Positions 8,599-17,233 are shown, numbered from the stretch's first letter. The stretch: DNA of 64,000 nucleotides from CAVPDE01 sp964580575 (GCA_964580575.1 CAZOLJ010000014.1:5284-69283); one strand, 5' to 3'. Numbers and translations are program-made. The notes: a model not told the origin generated them from the letters alone.

Positions 8599-9534
8599 CT
8601 AGAACGGCGGCAGGCCGATAGCCATGGCCGCGCTTTCCATGGTTACGGCAAACCCGATGCCGATGAACACGCGTTGTTCGGTCGGGTTCAGAATGGCTGT
8701 GACAATCCCCACCACTTCGCCCTTCGCGTTCACCAGCGGTCCGCCGGAGTTGCCGAGGTTGGCGGCTGCGTCGAACTGGATGAGGTTGGTGAGCAGACGC
8801 TGGCCTTCGGGCGAGCGGAACTCGCGGTTCAAACCGGAAACCACTCCGGCCGACACCGAGGGTCCGATGCCGAAGGGAAAGCCCACGGCAACCACGTGGT
8901 CGCCGACTGCGAGGTCGCGTGTGGAACCCAGATTGGCGGGGGAGAGATCTTCCGGGATCGTTTTCGCTTGCAGCACCGCCAGGTCGTTTTCCGGCTGCAG
9001 GCCCACCACCGAGGCTTCAGATTCGAGCCCGTCAGCAAAGACCACTTTCACCACCTTGGCGCCGGTGACCACATGGAGATTGGTGAGAATGAGTCCCTTG
9101 TCGACAACCACGACTCCAGAGCCGACCTTTTTTTCGATTTCGTCGTCGCCGTCCGGATCAGTGTCCAGGCCCCGCACGCGCACCACCGACGGCATGATGA
9201 TGTGGTAAGCTTTTGCCGCAGGCGATGGCAAGGTTTGTGTCTCGATCGTGTGCATCACCGCCCGTTCGATATCCTTCTGGGTGATCCGGCGCGGCGCAGG
9301 CGCCATGGACACATAGACCCACACAAGGAGCAGGGCCAGAAGTCCCCCGACAAGGAGCCAAGAGATGCGGTCGTGGTGCCGGATCAAAAGAGCGAGAAGG
9401 GGCGGGCGAGACGGTGCGGAAGCGGTTTCAGGGGGGAGGTTGTTTCCTTCAGACCGGTCCGGTGGGCTGATCCCGCTCGATCGGTCCGGTCTTTGAGATC
9501 TCTTGGAGCTGCTGTAAAGCGCGACCCGTTTCAT
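8599..9534 (-). CDS. membrane-anchored HtrA/DegP-like trypsin-fold serine protease without PDZ domain
   Basis: A cytoplasmic N-terminus of about 58 residues and one membrane helix (about 59-76) precede a trypsin-2 domain. The catalytic triad is visible: His154 in TNLHVV, Asp184 in ENDLAVL and Ser263 in GNSGGP. No PDZ domain follows, so it is shorter than DegP or DegS and probably acts as a local periplasmic protease. The ATG at 9534 has GAGG six bases upstream; an in-frame GTG at 9546 is less well placed. It lies about 120 bases ahead of the MoxR-DUF58-VWA genes in the same direction and may be transcribed with them. Confidence 0.88.
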   Translation of the reverse strand: MKRVALYSSSKRSQRPDRSSGISPPDRSEGNNLPPETASAPSRPPLLALLIRHHDRISWLLVGGLLALLLVWVYVSMAPAPRRITQKDIERAVMHTIETQTLPSPAAKAYHIIMPSVVRVRGLDTDPDGDDEIEKKVGSGVVVVDKGLILTNLHVVTGAKVVKVVFADGLESEASVVGLQPENDLAVLQAKTIPEDLSPANLGSTRDLAVGDHVVAVGFPFGIGPSVSAGVVSGLNREFRSPEGQRLLTNLIQFDAAANLGNSGGPLVNAKGEVVGIVTAILNPTEQRVFIGIGFAVTMESAAMAIGLPPF

Positions 9535-9926
9535 GAGCGGCCTCACTCCAGGTTAAGGCGTCGCCAGTTTACACTTTGATGCAAATATTGTAAAATTATA
9601 TTCACGGCTGCCGCAAAGACAACCCGGCTTCAACCCTTTTCGTGCTGGCTTCGTTCCCCTTAGGAAGTCAAGCGTGACTCATGGCGCCGAAGCACCTGAG
9701 GAAAGCGGCTTTGTTCTCTTACCACTTTAGACATTTCAGACCTAGTCCCAGAGCGCTTGTACATCGGGAGCCTCGTCTCGCCGGTTGTGGCCTGTTTAGT
9801 GAAGTCCAAGGTGGGATTGTAGGTCACAGGCCCTTCTGTGGCTGAGGTCAAAACAAAGGGAGTACATTGAGGAGCCCCGGAAAGGGATGAGAACGAAAGC
9901 AAACGGATAGGGAGGGAGGAGAGAAA
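9535..9926. other. divergent intergenic region with promoter-like sites
   Basis: No gene is seen here. On the plus strand TTTACA (9568-9573) is followed after 17 bases by TAAAAT (9591-9596). On the minus strand TTTACA (9594-9589) is followed after 17 bases by TAAACT (9571-9566), close to the protease start. The two overlap because the stretch is nearly palindromic. A sequence at 9584-9599 matches 14 of 16 bases of the operator found at 40.8, 41.1 and 56.4 kb. The remaining 300 bases show nothing recognisable. Confidence 0.45.
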
Positions 9927-11201
9927 ATGAAGAATCTAAGAAAAAAGCTGGCCATTTCACGGAAACGTTTGGATGAAATCAACCAGCTGCTGGCCGACCC
10001 CAAGAACCCACTGGTCAACGGGTTATTGGAAATCGTCAAGCGCTACGGCGGTCCGGAAAAGATCAATCGCCAGGCGGACGGAGCACGGCAATTGGATCAT
10101 CTTGTGCAGCGGCTCCAGCAGCAAAACTCACCCTATGTGGCCGACCTGAAGTGGTTGCAGGAGCAGGTCGATCAAAAACGCTTCGTCAGTTTAAAAGATT
10201 ACCGCCAGCGCTTGCTGGGCCCCAGCGCAGCCGTCACCAAGATCAACAAAAAGAATGCTGTGACCATGGAAGTCAGCGCGCTGCAATATTTCCCCTGGGT
10301 GATCACGGAAGCCCGCCGGGCCATTGAAAAGAGTGAACTCATGCCGGGCCGTTTTATCCGGGTGCGCAACATGGCCGAGCAGATAGAAGATCAGGGGGAC
10401 ACACTGGCAGTGGCGGCGGCCATGCAAATCTTGGGTGCCTCCTATGTGGAGACCCTGGACACCAAAGGCATTGACGGCTCCAATATCCATCTCTGCGGTC
10501 CGGAAACGATCACCGGGTATTTCGGCGGCATCGGTCAGCCCAACCACTATCCCTTGAAATGGGTGGATGAATATCTCAAGTATTACACGACCTACGGCAT
10601 CCGCCAGGTGCTGAACATCAATTCCGGGACTATACTGGCGGCCTATATGCTGCACAAACTGGGAGTCGACAACGAATTCAAGATTTCGGTCTATGTGGGC
10701 AATGACAATCCGTTTTCGATCTTGTGGACCTTGATGACGGCCAAACTGTTCTCACGCCCCAGCGGGGCCACTTCCCTGATCGGTTTTAACCTCTCCAACT
10801 CGGTCAATAACGAAACCATCCGCCAGGCTGCCTATGTGCGCCGCAGACTGGGATTGGAAGCCATCGTACGCTTCGAGCACCACATCACCGAAGCGTGCAA
10901 ATCCATTGTGAAGCAACCCTATAACCGCAGGGAGGAACTGGTGGAAATCGCCAAAGAAGTCCCGAACATCGCGGCCAAACATGAAGGCGGCGACCCGGAA
11001 GCCGAGCAGTGTCTGGACCATCCCTCGGATATCCTGGATTATTTCATGCCTAAAGCCGATGTGTTAAGAAACGGGCTTATGGAAAACTTCGAGCGCAATT
11101 ACATTGAAAAACATGTATCGCTCAATAAGACGGCCGATGCCCTGATCCGGGCGGGCATTGACGTCGTCGTGGCCAAGAACGCACATTACAAGCGATCGTA
11201 G
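9927..11201 (+). CDS. conserved-looking protein of unknown function (424 residues)
   Basis: I do not recognise the family. The first 100 residues are helical and charged. The core from about 110 to 380 alternates strands and helices with motifs such as DGSNIHLCGPETITGYFGG (about 184-202), INSGT, YVGNDNP and FEHHITEAC, a pattern compatible with an alpha/beta or TIM-barrel enzyme with conserved His, Glu and Cys residues. No signal peptide or membrane helix is seen. GGAGGAGAGAAA precedes the ATG. The gene is monocistronic and its stop codon lies right at the broken end of an NCS2 permease remnant, which hints at acquisition by recombination. Codon use is not obviously unlike its neighbours. Confidence 0.8.
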   Translation: MKNLRKKLAISRKRLDEINQLLADPKNPLVNGLLEIVKRYGGPEKINRQADGARQLDHLVQRLQQQNSPYVADLKWLQEQVDQKRFVSLKDYRQRLLGPSAAVTKINKKNAVTMEVSALQYFPWVITEARRAIEKSELMPGRFIRVRNMAEQIEDQGDTLAVAAAMQILGASYVETLDTKGIDGSNIHLCGPETITGYFGGIGQPNHYPLKWVDEYLKYYTTYGIRQVLNINSGTILAAYMLHKLGVDNEFKISVYVGNDNPFSILWTLMTAKLFSRPSGATSLIGFNLSNSVNNETIRQAAYVRRRLGLEAIVRFEHHITEACKSIVKQPYNRREELVEIAKEVPNIAAKHEGGDPEAEQCLDHPSDILDYFMPKADVLRNGLMENFERNYIEKHVSLNKTADALIRAGIDVVVAKNAHYKRS

Positions 11202-11606
11202 AGATGCCGATCCCGATCTGGCCTCCCAGGCCGACACACAGCGCAGCACCCACAACCGGCGCCGGCACAAGGGAAAGCAGAGCCGCTGAATCATGCCTCC
11301 CTGGATGGTGGGAAGGCCTAGAGGGGCTACCAGGATGAAGGCCAGCATGAGCGCGGTGGACGGACCTTCGAGAAGCGGGTAGCGATGACCCCACACAGAC
11401 TGAAGCCAAGTGAACAGCCCGGAGGTGAGCAGGGTCATTTGCAGGAAATACACTTTGTCCAGCGTGCCTGAAGGAAAAGATCCGACGCTGAGACTGGCCG
11501 CAATAATGAGCACGGGAAACATGATCATCGCCCACTGGAAGCCGTAGAGAAGCGCGTGCCGAATGGGCGGGTGATCATCAAGATTGTAAATGTAAGGGGG
11601 TTTCAT
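11202..11606 (-). pseudogene. truncated NCS2-family (uracil/xanthine) permease remnant
   Basis: From ATG 11606 the frame encodes a typical NCS2 N-terminus: a short tail, helix GFQWAMIMFPVLIIAASL, and the family phrase LLEGPSTALMLAFILVAPLGL, ending in QGGMI. Next to it, in another frame, lies a further recognisable permease segment, LVPAPVVGAALCVGLGG. So the gene has suffered a deletion or frameshift near 11280 and then stops being permease-like near 11202, where the neighbouring plus-strand gene ends. Roughly 135 of the usual 430-450 residues remain. It cannot make a working transporter. Confidence 0.75.
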
Positions 11607-11696
11607 TGTGCGGTGAGACCTTAGAGTTCTTGGCAAATCGGGCTCCGCGTCGACAAGAGCTATGGTGGCACGGGGAGAAGTGGGGAGGAGGGGTGG

Positions 11697-11721
11697 CACG
11701 GACAAGCTTTGCTTGTCCGTG
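11697..11721. repeat. perfect 11-bp hairpin ahead of the RseC-YHS gene
   Basis: CACGGACAAGC (11697-11707) and its exact complement (11711-11721) flank a TTT loop. There is no T-run, so it is more likely a dispersed palindrome than a terminator. Confidence 0.6.
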
Positions 11722-11742
11722 GTAGGGCAGGCTGACTCAGAC

Positions 11743-11771
11743 TTTAAAACTGGAAAAGGAAGAGTTATATT
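11743..11771 (+). promoter_or_regulatory. sigma70-like promoter of the RseC-YHS gene
   Basis: TTTAAA (11743-11748), a 17-base spacer and TATATT (11766-11771) lie just ahead of the ATG at 11795. The -35 box is weak. The leader would be only about 17 bases and includes GAGGGAGAG as ribosome site. Confidence 0.45.
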
Positions 11772-11794
11772 CTGACCATAAGAGGGAGAGAAAA

Positions 11795-12418
11795 ATGAAA
11801 CAGGCACAAGGCATTGTCACGGCAATCCCTAAGGATGGAAAGGCGCAGGTCGCAATCCTGACCGATGACACTCTGCCCGGATGCTCGTCAAAAACAGAGC
11901 ACTGCCACCACTGTTCGGAAGGAACATCCTCTTTGGTGATCAAGGTATCCAACAGGGCAGGGGCCGGGATAGGGGACAACGTATCGGTTCTCTTCAAGTC
12001 CGGGGCCGTGCTCAAGAGCGTCTTGATTCTCCTTGGAATTCCCATGATCGGGATTCTCGTGGGAGCGGTCTTGGGGAACTCCCTTTACGCAGACTCCAGG
12101 CTCACGCAGGGGGGTGCCTTCCTGGCCGGAGCGGTTTGCTTTGGCTTTGCCGTTCTCCTCGCCTTCATCATTTACAGACAGTTTTCAGAAGACATCCAAC
12201 CTTACATCGATCAGGTGATTGCGCTAAAACCTGCCACTCAGGGGACCATCGATCCTGTGTGCGGGATGGAGATGGATCCTGCGAGGGCTGCGGTAAAAAT
12301 CGACTATGAGGGGAAAACCTTCTTTTTCTGCCAAGCGGGCTGCCTGGAAGCCTTCATTCGAGAGCCTTCAAGGTATCTTGTCGCCGAAAGGGAGATACAA
12401 AGGTGCAGAGGCACATAA
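11795..12418 (+). CDS. RseC/MucC-like membrane protein fused to a C-terminal YHS domain
   Basis: Residues 1-70 form an RseC/MucC-type domain with a cysteine cluster (GCSSKTEHCHHC near 29-40). Two membrane helices follow (about 72-95 and 105-127). The C-terminus (about 150-198) is a YHS domain with DPVCGMEMDP and FFCQAGCLEAF, whose cysteines are the typical metal-binding positions. RseC proteins take part in sigma-E control or in electron transfer to SoxR and Rnf-type systems. YHS domains are found in copper and heavy-metal ATPases. The fusion suggests a membrane redox or metal-handling role, which is inference. The gene stands alone between a pseudogene and a convergent kinase gene. Confidence 0.85.
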   Translation: MKQAQGIVTAIPKDGKAQVAILTDDTLPGCSSKTEHCHHCSEGTSSLVIKVSNRAGAGIGDNVSVLFKSGAVLKSVLILLGIPMIGILVGAVLGNSLYADSRLTQGGAFLAGAVCFGFAVLLAFIIYRQFSEDIQPYIDQVIALKPATQGTIDPVCGMEMDPARAAVKIDYEGKTFFFCQAGCLEAFIREPSRYLVAEREIQRCRGT

Positions 12419-12422
12419 AAAA

Positions 12423-12500
12423 AGGGACAAAGGCACAAAGGAACAGAGGGACAAAGCAACACAGGGGAATGGTTTTTCTGCTTTGTGCCTCTTTGTCCCT
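12423..12500. repeat. imperfect inverted repeat between convergent genes
   Basis: An 18-base arm at 12423-12440 (built from GGGACAAAG and GGCACAAAG) is complementary to 12481-12500 except for a two-base bulge; the arms are 40 bases apart. The arms contain internally repeated ACAAAG units. It separates two convergent genes and may end transcription in both directions, but there is no clean T-run. Confidence 0.5.
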
Positions 12501-12522
12501 GTGTGCCTGAGCTTTGTCGGCT

Positions 12523-13701
12523 TTAGCCGACAGGGATTACCTTATTTTTCGTCGGCACAGGCAGCTGGATGACACATTTTGTTCCCTGCTCAGGCACCCT
12601 TTCAAGATAAAGCTCTCCCATGTTTTTCTTTGCCGCAAGCTGGGCGATAGGCAGGCCGAACCCGGTCCCGTAAGGTTTTGAGGAGTAAAAGGGAACGAGG
12701 AGATTGTCCATGTCCTCCTGGTTTGGCGGTTTGCCGTTGTTGAAGATCTCGATTTCCACAAATCCAAGATCCTTTTCTTTCCCTCTCGAAGAAATCCTGA
12801 TAAAGGGCTCTTCTGCGTCTGCCGCCTCGATACTGTTCTGCAACAAATAAAAAAACATGGTTCCAAGATCTTTCGCATCCCCCTGAACGTCAGGATACTC
12901 TGGATGAAGTTCTACGGCCATGGCCACGCGCTTGTGATCCCTAGCCTTTTCAAGGCTTTTGAGAGTCTCTGAGATGAGGATTTCCAGGGAGACTTCGGAA
13001 AGCACGGGTTCCTTTTGATAGAGTTCGGAATAGGTCGCCGCATCTCTGACCATGGCTTCCAGACGCTCGTTTTCCTTGAGAATAGTCTCGTAGGTTTGAT
13101 GGACCGGGCTGGCAGGATCGACCTTTTTCTGGAGCCTCAGAATATTGCCTCCGATGACGGTCAAAGGATTCCTGACCTGATGCGAGATCCCTCTCACCAC
13201 TTCCAGATCACATTGGGAGGTGGCAATCACATAGGCGTGGGTCTCAATGAGCACACAAAAGTCCACCACTTTGTCCAGCGTGGTGGTCACGCGGTGGAGG
13301 TCTGCTGCAGGCACTTTTTCCTTGGCTGTCTCGTGAAAGAACTGCCGCACAAAAGCATATCCAAGATTGATGAATCGCTTGTCGATGTTGAGTTCCACAT
13401 GGCGGAGGCCGCTTCTCCAGAGAACTCCCAGGACCCTGGGGGTGACGGCTTGCGTGAAGATCAGTTCATACCACTGCTCCCAGAGCTTCTTGAGATGGGG
13501 GCCTCGCATTTCATGATCCAGGATGATCCTGGTTTCTTTGATCTCCCAGAAATACCGGAAAAACTCCTCGGAGAAACGTTGTTTCTCTTTCAGAAAAATG
13601 CCCCGGTGTTTGACGAGACTTTCCTGCTCCCGGTCTCCGAGACCGAGTTTCTCCTGAAACCAGTTCAGCCTTGCAAATGGAACGGGGGTGTCGAGTTTCA
13701 T
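12523..13701 (-). CDS. globin-coupled sensor histidine kinase
   Basis: Residues 1-160 fit a protoglobin/globin-sensor domain; His101 in GLRHVELNID is the likely haem-proximal ligand. The kinase part begins with the dimerisation/phosphoacceptor helix GISHQVRNPL, with His174 the phosphorylation site, and continues with an N-box (LLQNSIEAA) and glycine-rich boxes ending in YGTGFGLPIAQLAA. No membrane helix is seen, so it is a soluble sensor of oxygen or another haem ligand. No response-regulator gene is adjacent, so its partner is encoded elsewhere. It has its own promoter at 13772-13800. The kinase call is very firm and the globin call moderately so. Confidence 0.87.
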   Translation of the reverse strand: MKLDTPVPFARLNWFQEKLGLGDREQESLVKHRGIFLKEKQRFSEEFFRYFWEIKETRIILDHEMRGPHLKKLWEQWYELIFTQAVTPRVLGVLWRSGLRHVELNIDKRFINLGYAFVRQFFHETAKEKVPAADLHRVTTTLDKVVDFCVLIETHAYVIATSQCDLEVVRGISHQVRNPLTVIGGNILRLQKKVDPASPVHQTYETILKENERLEAMVRDAATYSELYQKEPVLSEVSLEILISETLKSLEKARDHKRVAMAVELHPEYPDVQGDAKDLGTMFFYLLQNSIEAADAEEPFIRISSRGKEKDLGFVEIEIFNNGKPPNQEDMDNLLVPFYSSKPYGTGFGLPIAQLAAKKNMGELYLERVPEQGTKCVIQLPVPTKNKVIPVG

Positions 13702-13771
13702 TGTAACCGCTCATGGCCCGTTTCAAAGGGCCCCTACAAATGCATTTCACGGTAAAATAGTAGCGCGTCGG

Positions 13772-13800
13772 AGCATATCTCTGAGGGGGCGGCGTGTCAA
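13772..13800 (-). promoter_or_regulatory. sigma70-like promoter of the globin-coupled kinase
   Basis: On the minus strand TTGACA (13800-13795) is followed after 17 bases by TATGCT (13777-13772), giving a leader of roughly 65 bases to the ATG at 13701. Confidence 0.6.
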
Positions 13801-13917
13801 GGCACGGGCAGAATAGAGGGATCCTTCTTTGAAGATGAGGGAAGGCCGATCTAGATTGCCGATCGAGAAGCGGTATGATAGCCTCACGACATCCTGTCTG
13901 AGGAGGTCTCTTCAATA

Positions 13918-14706
13918 ATGGCGTCTAAAAAGCACGTCTCGCCTTCGGAGTTGCGGGGTCTCATTCGGCAAAGGAAGTGGACCAAGCCGACCACGGGACT
14001 TGTGCCTGGATTTGTTCAGGCCAACCTGGTGATCCTTCCCGAGGAGCAGGCCTTCCATTTCCTGCTGTTCTGTGTGCGAAACCCGAAGCCCTGCCCGATT
14101 CTCGACGTTCTGGAACCCGGCCAGGTCGAACCCTCGATTGCGAGGGGTGCGGATCTTCGCACCGATTTGCCGAAATACAGGATCTACGAAAAAGGGGTGC
14201 TCCAGAAAGAGGTCGAAGAGGTGAGGGATTATTTTCATGAAGGCATGGTGAGCTTTCTCCTGGGGTGCAGCTTCTCCTTTGAAAGCGCCATGCTCGCTTC
14301 AGGCCTTCCCATCAGGAATATCGAGGAAGGAAAGAATGTCTCCATGTATATCACCAACAGGACCTGTGCGCCCGCCGGGCCTTTTACATCCCCTCTGGTG
14401 GTCAGCATGCGGCCTCTCACCCCTCAACAGGCTGTGCGGGCGACCCAGGTGACGACCCGGTTCCATCTCACTCACGGCGCGCCCGTTCATCTCGGGGCTC
14501 CCGAGAAAATAGGAATCAAGGATCTGAATCGTCCCGAGTTCGGAGACCCGGTCACCATCCGGCAGGATGAGATCCCGGTGTTCTGGGCCTGCGGCGTGAC
14601 CTCGGCTCTGGCCGCCACCTCGGCGCGGCTTCCTCTTGTGATCACGCATGCGCCGGGCCACATGTTTGTTTCCGATCTAAAAGACGAAGACCTGACGATC
14701 CTTTGA
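13918..14706 (+). CDS. D-glutamate cyclase/YcsI family protein (DUF1445)
   Basis: The 262-residue protein matches the DUF1445 family throughout, including the N-terminal TTGLVPGFVQANLVILP, the middle FLLGCSFSFESAML and the C-terminal VFWACGVTSALAA and THAPGHMFV motifs. The family includes the D-glutamate cyclase domain that makes 5-oxo-D-proline and bacterial YcsI, which is often encoded near 5-oxoprolinase genes. PxpABC are indeed encoded about 10 kb away here. The length is normal for the family and the ATG has GGAGG eleven bases upstream. It is cytosolic. The precise substrate in bacteria is not settled. Confidence 0.9.
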   Translation: MASKKHVSPSELRGLIRQRKWTKPTTGLVPGFVQANLVILPEEQAFHFLLFCVRNPKPCPILDVLEPGQVEPSIARGADLRTDLPKYRIYEKGVLQKEVEEVRDYFHEGMVSFLLGCSFSFESAMLASGLPIRNIEEGKNVSMYITNRTCAPAGPFTSPLVVSMRPLTPQQAVRATQVTTRFHLTHGAPVHLGAPEKIGIKDLNRPEFGDPVTIRQDEIPVFWACGVTSALAATSARLPLVITHAPGHMFVSDLKDEDLTIL

Positions 14707-14780
14707 TGAGCGGCAAGCAGTCGATCTGCTCTTCACGTGTGCCCTACGAACGCATTTTCATGGCAAGAAGCCTTCATGGT

Positions 14781-14851
14781 CGTCACCCCCGCGGAGGCGG
14801 GAGTCCAGAACTTCTTCAATCTCCTGGATTCCCGTCTTCACGGGAATGACG
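14781..14851. repeat. dispersed 71-bp palindromic repeat, copy 1
   Basis: The outer arms read CGTCACCCCCGCGGAGGCGG and, at the far end, the complementary type CACGGGAATGACG, with inner arms GAGTCCAG and CTGGATTCC. A second element of the same family is at 27031-27102. Both lie between genes. Confidence 0.7.
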
Positions 14852-14891
14852 GGAAAGGGCGTTTCCCGATTTTTCACGGACGCATCAAGTC

Positions 14892-14920
14892 TTGACTTGA
14901 GCAAGGGTTTACTCTATATT
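14892..14920 (+). promoter_or_regulatory. sigma70-like promoter of the LivKHMGF-type operon
   Basis: TTGACT (14892-14897), a 17-base spacer and TATATT (14915-14920) lie about 80 bases ahead of the binding-protein ATG at 15003. No operator palindrome is obvious next to it. Confidence 0.65.
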
Positions 14921-15002
14921 TCCAGCCACTCGCAATTAATTCCCATCTTTGACAAGCATGTCTTCATTACAAACCCTTTGGCCCTTAGATGGAGGTGAAA
15001 TC

Positions 15003-16316
15003 ATGAAAGGAATAATGAGACTGGGGAGCATTGTTCTTGGGTTTCTCGCAATCACTTCGTTACTGGTTCCGGCCGTTGTTCAAGCGGCTGAGCCCATCAA
15101 AATCGGTGTGATTTATCCTCTCACAGGCGGTGCAGCAGCGGAGGGTCGCGAGCTGCGGGCGGGCGCTGAGCTTGCCCTCGAGATTGCCAACAAAGCGTAT
15201 CCCAACATCTCGATGAACATGGCGAAGAACACGGGGATCAAGAGCCTTGGAGGTGCGCCGATTGAGCTGATCTTCAAGGATCACGAAGGCAACCCCACGC
15301 TGGGTGCGGACCTGGCCAAGAAGCTGATCCTCGATGACAAGGTGGTGGGGATCCTGGGCTGTTACCACAGTGCCGTGACCAAAACCGTGAGCGCGGTTTG
15401 CGAGCAGTACGGCGTACCCATGATCAACGACTCCTCTACCTCCCCCGGTCTCACCAAGCAGGGCTTCAAATGGTTCTGGCGAACCACCCCTCACGATGTG
15501 ACGTTCACGAAGGACCTCTTCGAATTCCTGAAGGGCTTGACAGAAGGCAAGGCCAAGGGAGTGAAAGCGGTCAAGAAGGCAGATATCGATGATCTCGCCA
15601 CGGCCTGCGAAAAAACCGAGTGGGGCTCCAATGTTTCCGAAGTGATCGAAACAATGGCGAAAACCTACGGTTTCAAAGTGAAAAAGTCGATTCTTTACGC
15701 AGCCAAGTCCACAGACCTTTCCAGTGAGGTGGGTTCCCTGAAGGCCGTGAAACCCGACGCCATGCTCTTTGCCTCCTACGCGTCGGACGCGATCCTCATG
15801 ATGAAAACCCTGAAGGCACAGAAGGCTCAGCCAAAACTCATCTGGGGACAGAACGCCGGTTTCGAGGCTCCTGAATTCAGAGACACCTTGAGGGATGACA
15901 TCGTGGGCGTTTTGACGCGAACCGTGTTCCTTCCCAAAGTCGCGCAAGTCAAGAAGGTGGCCGGAGAGGTCAATGCCTTTTACAAGGAGAAGACAGGCAG
16001 GGACTTCAGCGGCGCCTCGGCAAGGGCATTCACGGGGCTTCAGACTTGGGTCGAGGTCCTGGAGAAAGCCGGCTCCACAAAGCCTGCCGACATCCAGAAA
16101 GCGTGCAACACGATCAAGATCGCGGGAGACCAGCTCATCGTGCCCTGGTCAGGGATCAAGTTCGCCACCACCGGCGAGGACCTCGGCCAGAATGAACTGG
16201 GCACAGGCATGATCGGCCAGTACCAGAAAGACAAAGACGGCAACATCACCTTGGAGATCGCCTACCCCTTTGACGTGGCCACAGCCAACCTGATTTATCC
16301 GTTGAAGGGGTTCTAG
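15003..16316 (+). CDS. branched-chain amino acid ABC transporter substrate-binding protein (LivK-type)
   Basis: A signal peptide (about 1-28, ending VVQA) precedes a mature periplasmic-binding fold of family Peripla_BP_6: IKIGVIYPLTGG at the mature start, the GCYHSAVTK phrase near residue 120 and a two-lobe length of 437 residues. It should capture the substrate in the periplasm for the LivHMGF proteins encoded just downstream. The ATG at 15003 has GGAGGTG ten bases upstream; an upstream ATG at 14949 lacks a ribosome site and would spoil the signal peptide. LivK-type proteins bind leucine-like amino acids but also amides, urea and aromatic acids, so the substrate is open. Confidence 0.93.
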   Translation: MKGIMRLGSIVLGFLAITSLLVPAVVQAAEPIKIGVIYPLTGGAAAEGRELRAGAELALEIANKAYPNISMNMAKNTGIKSLGGAPIELIFKDHEGNPTLGADLAKKLILDDKVVGILGCYHSAVTKTVSAVCEQYGVPMINDSSTSPGLTKQGFKWFWRTTPHDVTFTKDLFEFLKGLTEGKAKGVKAVKKADIDDLATACEKTEWGSNVSEVIETMAKTYGFKVKKSILYAAKSTDLSSEVGSLKAVKPDAMLFASYASDAILMMKTLKAQKAQPKLIWGQNAGFEAPEFRDTLRDDIVGVLTRTVFLPKVAQVKKVAGEVNAFYKEKTGRDFSGASARAFTGLQTWVEVLEKAGSTKPADIQKACNTIKIAGDQLIVPWSGIKFATTGEDLGQNELGTGMIGQYQKDKDGNITLEIAYPFDVATANLIYPLKGF

Positions 16317-16318
16317 TC

Positions 16319-17233
16319 TTGGAAATACTCTTAGGAGCCATCTCTTCGGGGCTGCTGCTGGGGATGGTCATTGCCTTGGTTGCCCTTGGGTTGACCATCA
16401 TTTTCGGCGTCATGGACATTGTCAATTTCGCCCATGGCGAGTTCCTGATGATCGGCATGTACACGGGGCTGCTCACGGCCCAGTTTGCCGGAGTGGACCC
16501 CCTCTTCACCCTGCCCGTGGCAGCGGTCGTCGGGTTCCTTCTCGGAGTGCTGTGCTATTCCGGATTTGTCAAATTCCTTCTGCGGGGGCCCATGGTGGCG
16601 CAGCTCCTCGGGACCTTCGGCCTCATGCTCTTCCTGAGAAATCTGAGCCTCCTTATTTTCGGGTCGGAAGACCGAGCCCTTCACCACGGCATCCTGGTAG
16701 GCAGGAGTTTTGACGTGGGCATGGGGATCATCATCCCGGCCACGAAGCTTGCGGCTGCCGCTCTTTCCGTGGGTTCCTTCCTTGCCGTGTGGCTGCTCAT
16801 GAACAGGACCAAGGTGGGAAAAGCCCTCACGGCCACGGCCCTCAACGGCCAGGGCGCCCGATACATGGGCATCCCCACCGAGCGCATGAACACCCTGGCG
16901 TGGGGCATCGGAGGCGCGACCGTGACGATCGCGGGCGCTCTGATCGTGAACTTCTGGTCCGTGAATCCCTTTGTGGGGCTTCTCTTCACCATGATCGCTT
17001 TTGCCGTGGTGGCCCTGGGCGGTTTCGGAAGTGTGCCCGGCGCTTTCTTCGCAGGCCTGGTAGTAGGACTCATCATGGAAATCCCGGGCATCTGGGATTT
17101 CTTCACGTACCTGACAGACTCGGACTGGATGGGTCAGATTCCCATGACCTCCTTGAAGTACATGTGGATCTACGCCGCCTACTTCGTGATCATGGTGGTG
17201 CGGCCTCGGGGGCTCTTCGGGTGGAAGCAATAA
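16319..17233 (+). CDS. livH: branched-chain amino acid ABC transporter permease LivH
   Basis: This 304-residue integral membrane protein has the LivH N-terminus with GLTIIFGVMDIVNFAHGEF and about eight membrane helices. The start is TTG at 16319, two bases after the stop of the binding-protein gene, with AAGGGG upstream. That start gives the expected family N-terminus; the next ATG would remove the first helix. Its end overlaps the LivM gene by 13 bases. It should form the membrane pore with LivM. Confidence 0.93.
   Translation: MEILLGAISSGLLLGMVIALVALGLTIIFGVMDIVNFAHGEFLMIGMYTGLLTAQFAGVDPLFTLPVAAVVGFLLGVLCYSGFVKFLLRGPMVAQLLGTFGLMLFLRNLSLLIFGSEDRALHHGILVGRSFDVGMGIIIPATKLAAAALSVGSFLAVWLLMNRTKVGKALTATALNGQGARYMGIPTERMNTLAWGIGGATVTIAGALIVNFWSVNPFVGLLFTMIAFAVVALGGFGSVPGAFFAGLVVGLIMEIPGIWDFFTYLTDSDWMGQIPMTSLKYMWIYAAYFVIMVVRPRGLFGWKQ

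Noticed and set aside
11064..11606. Reading the NCS2 fragment as a complete small permease gene continuing to 11064
   Set aside because: Similarity ends near 11202, the frame is disrupted near 11280, and the tail overlaps a well-supported gene on the other strand.
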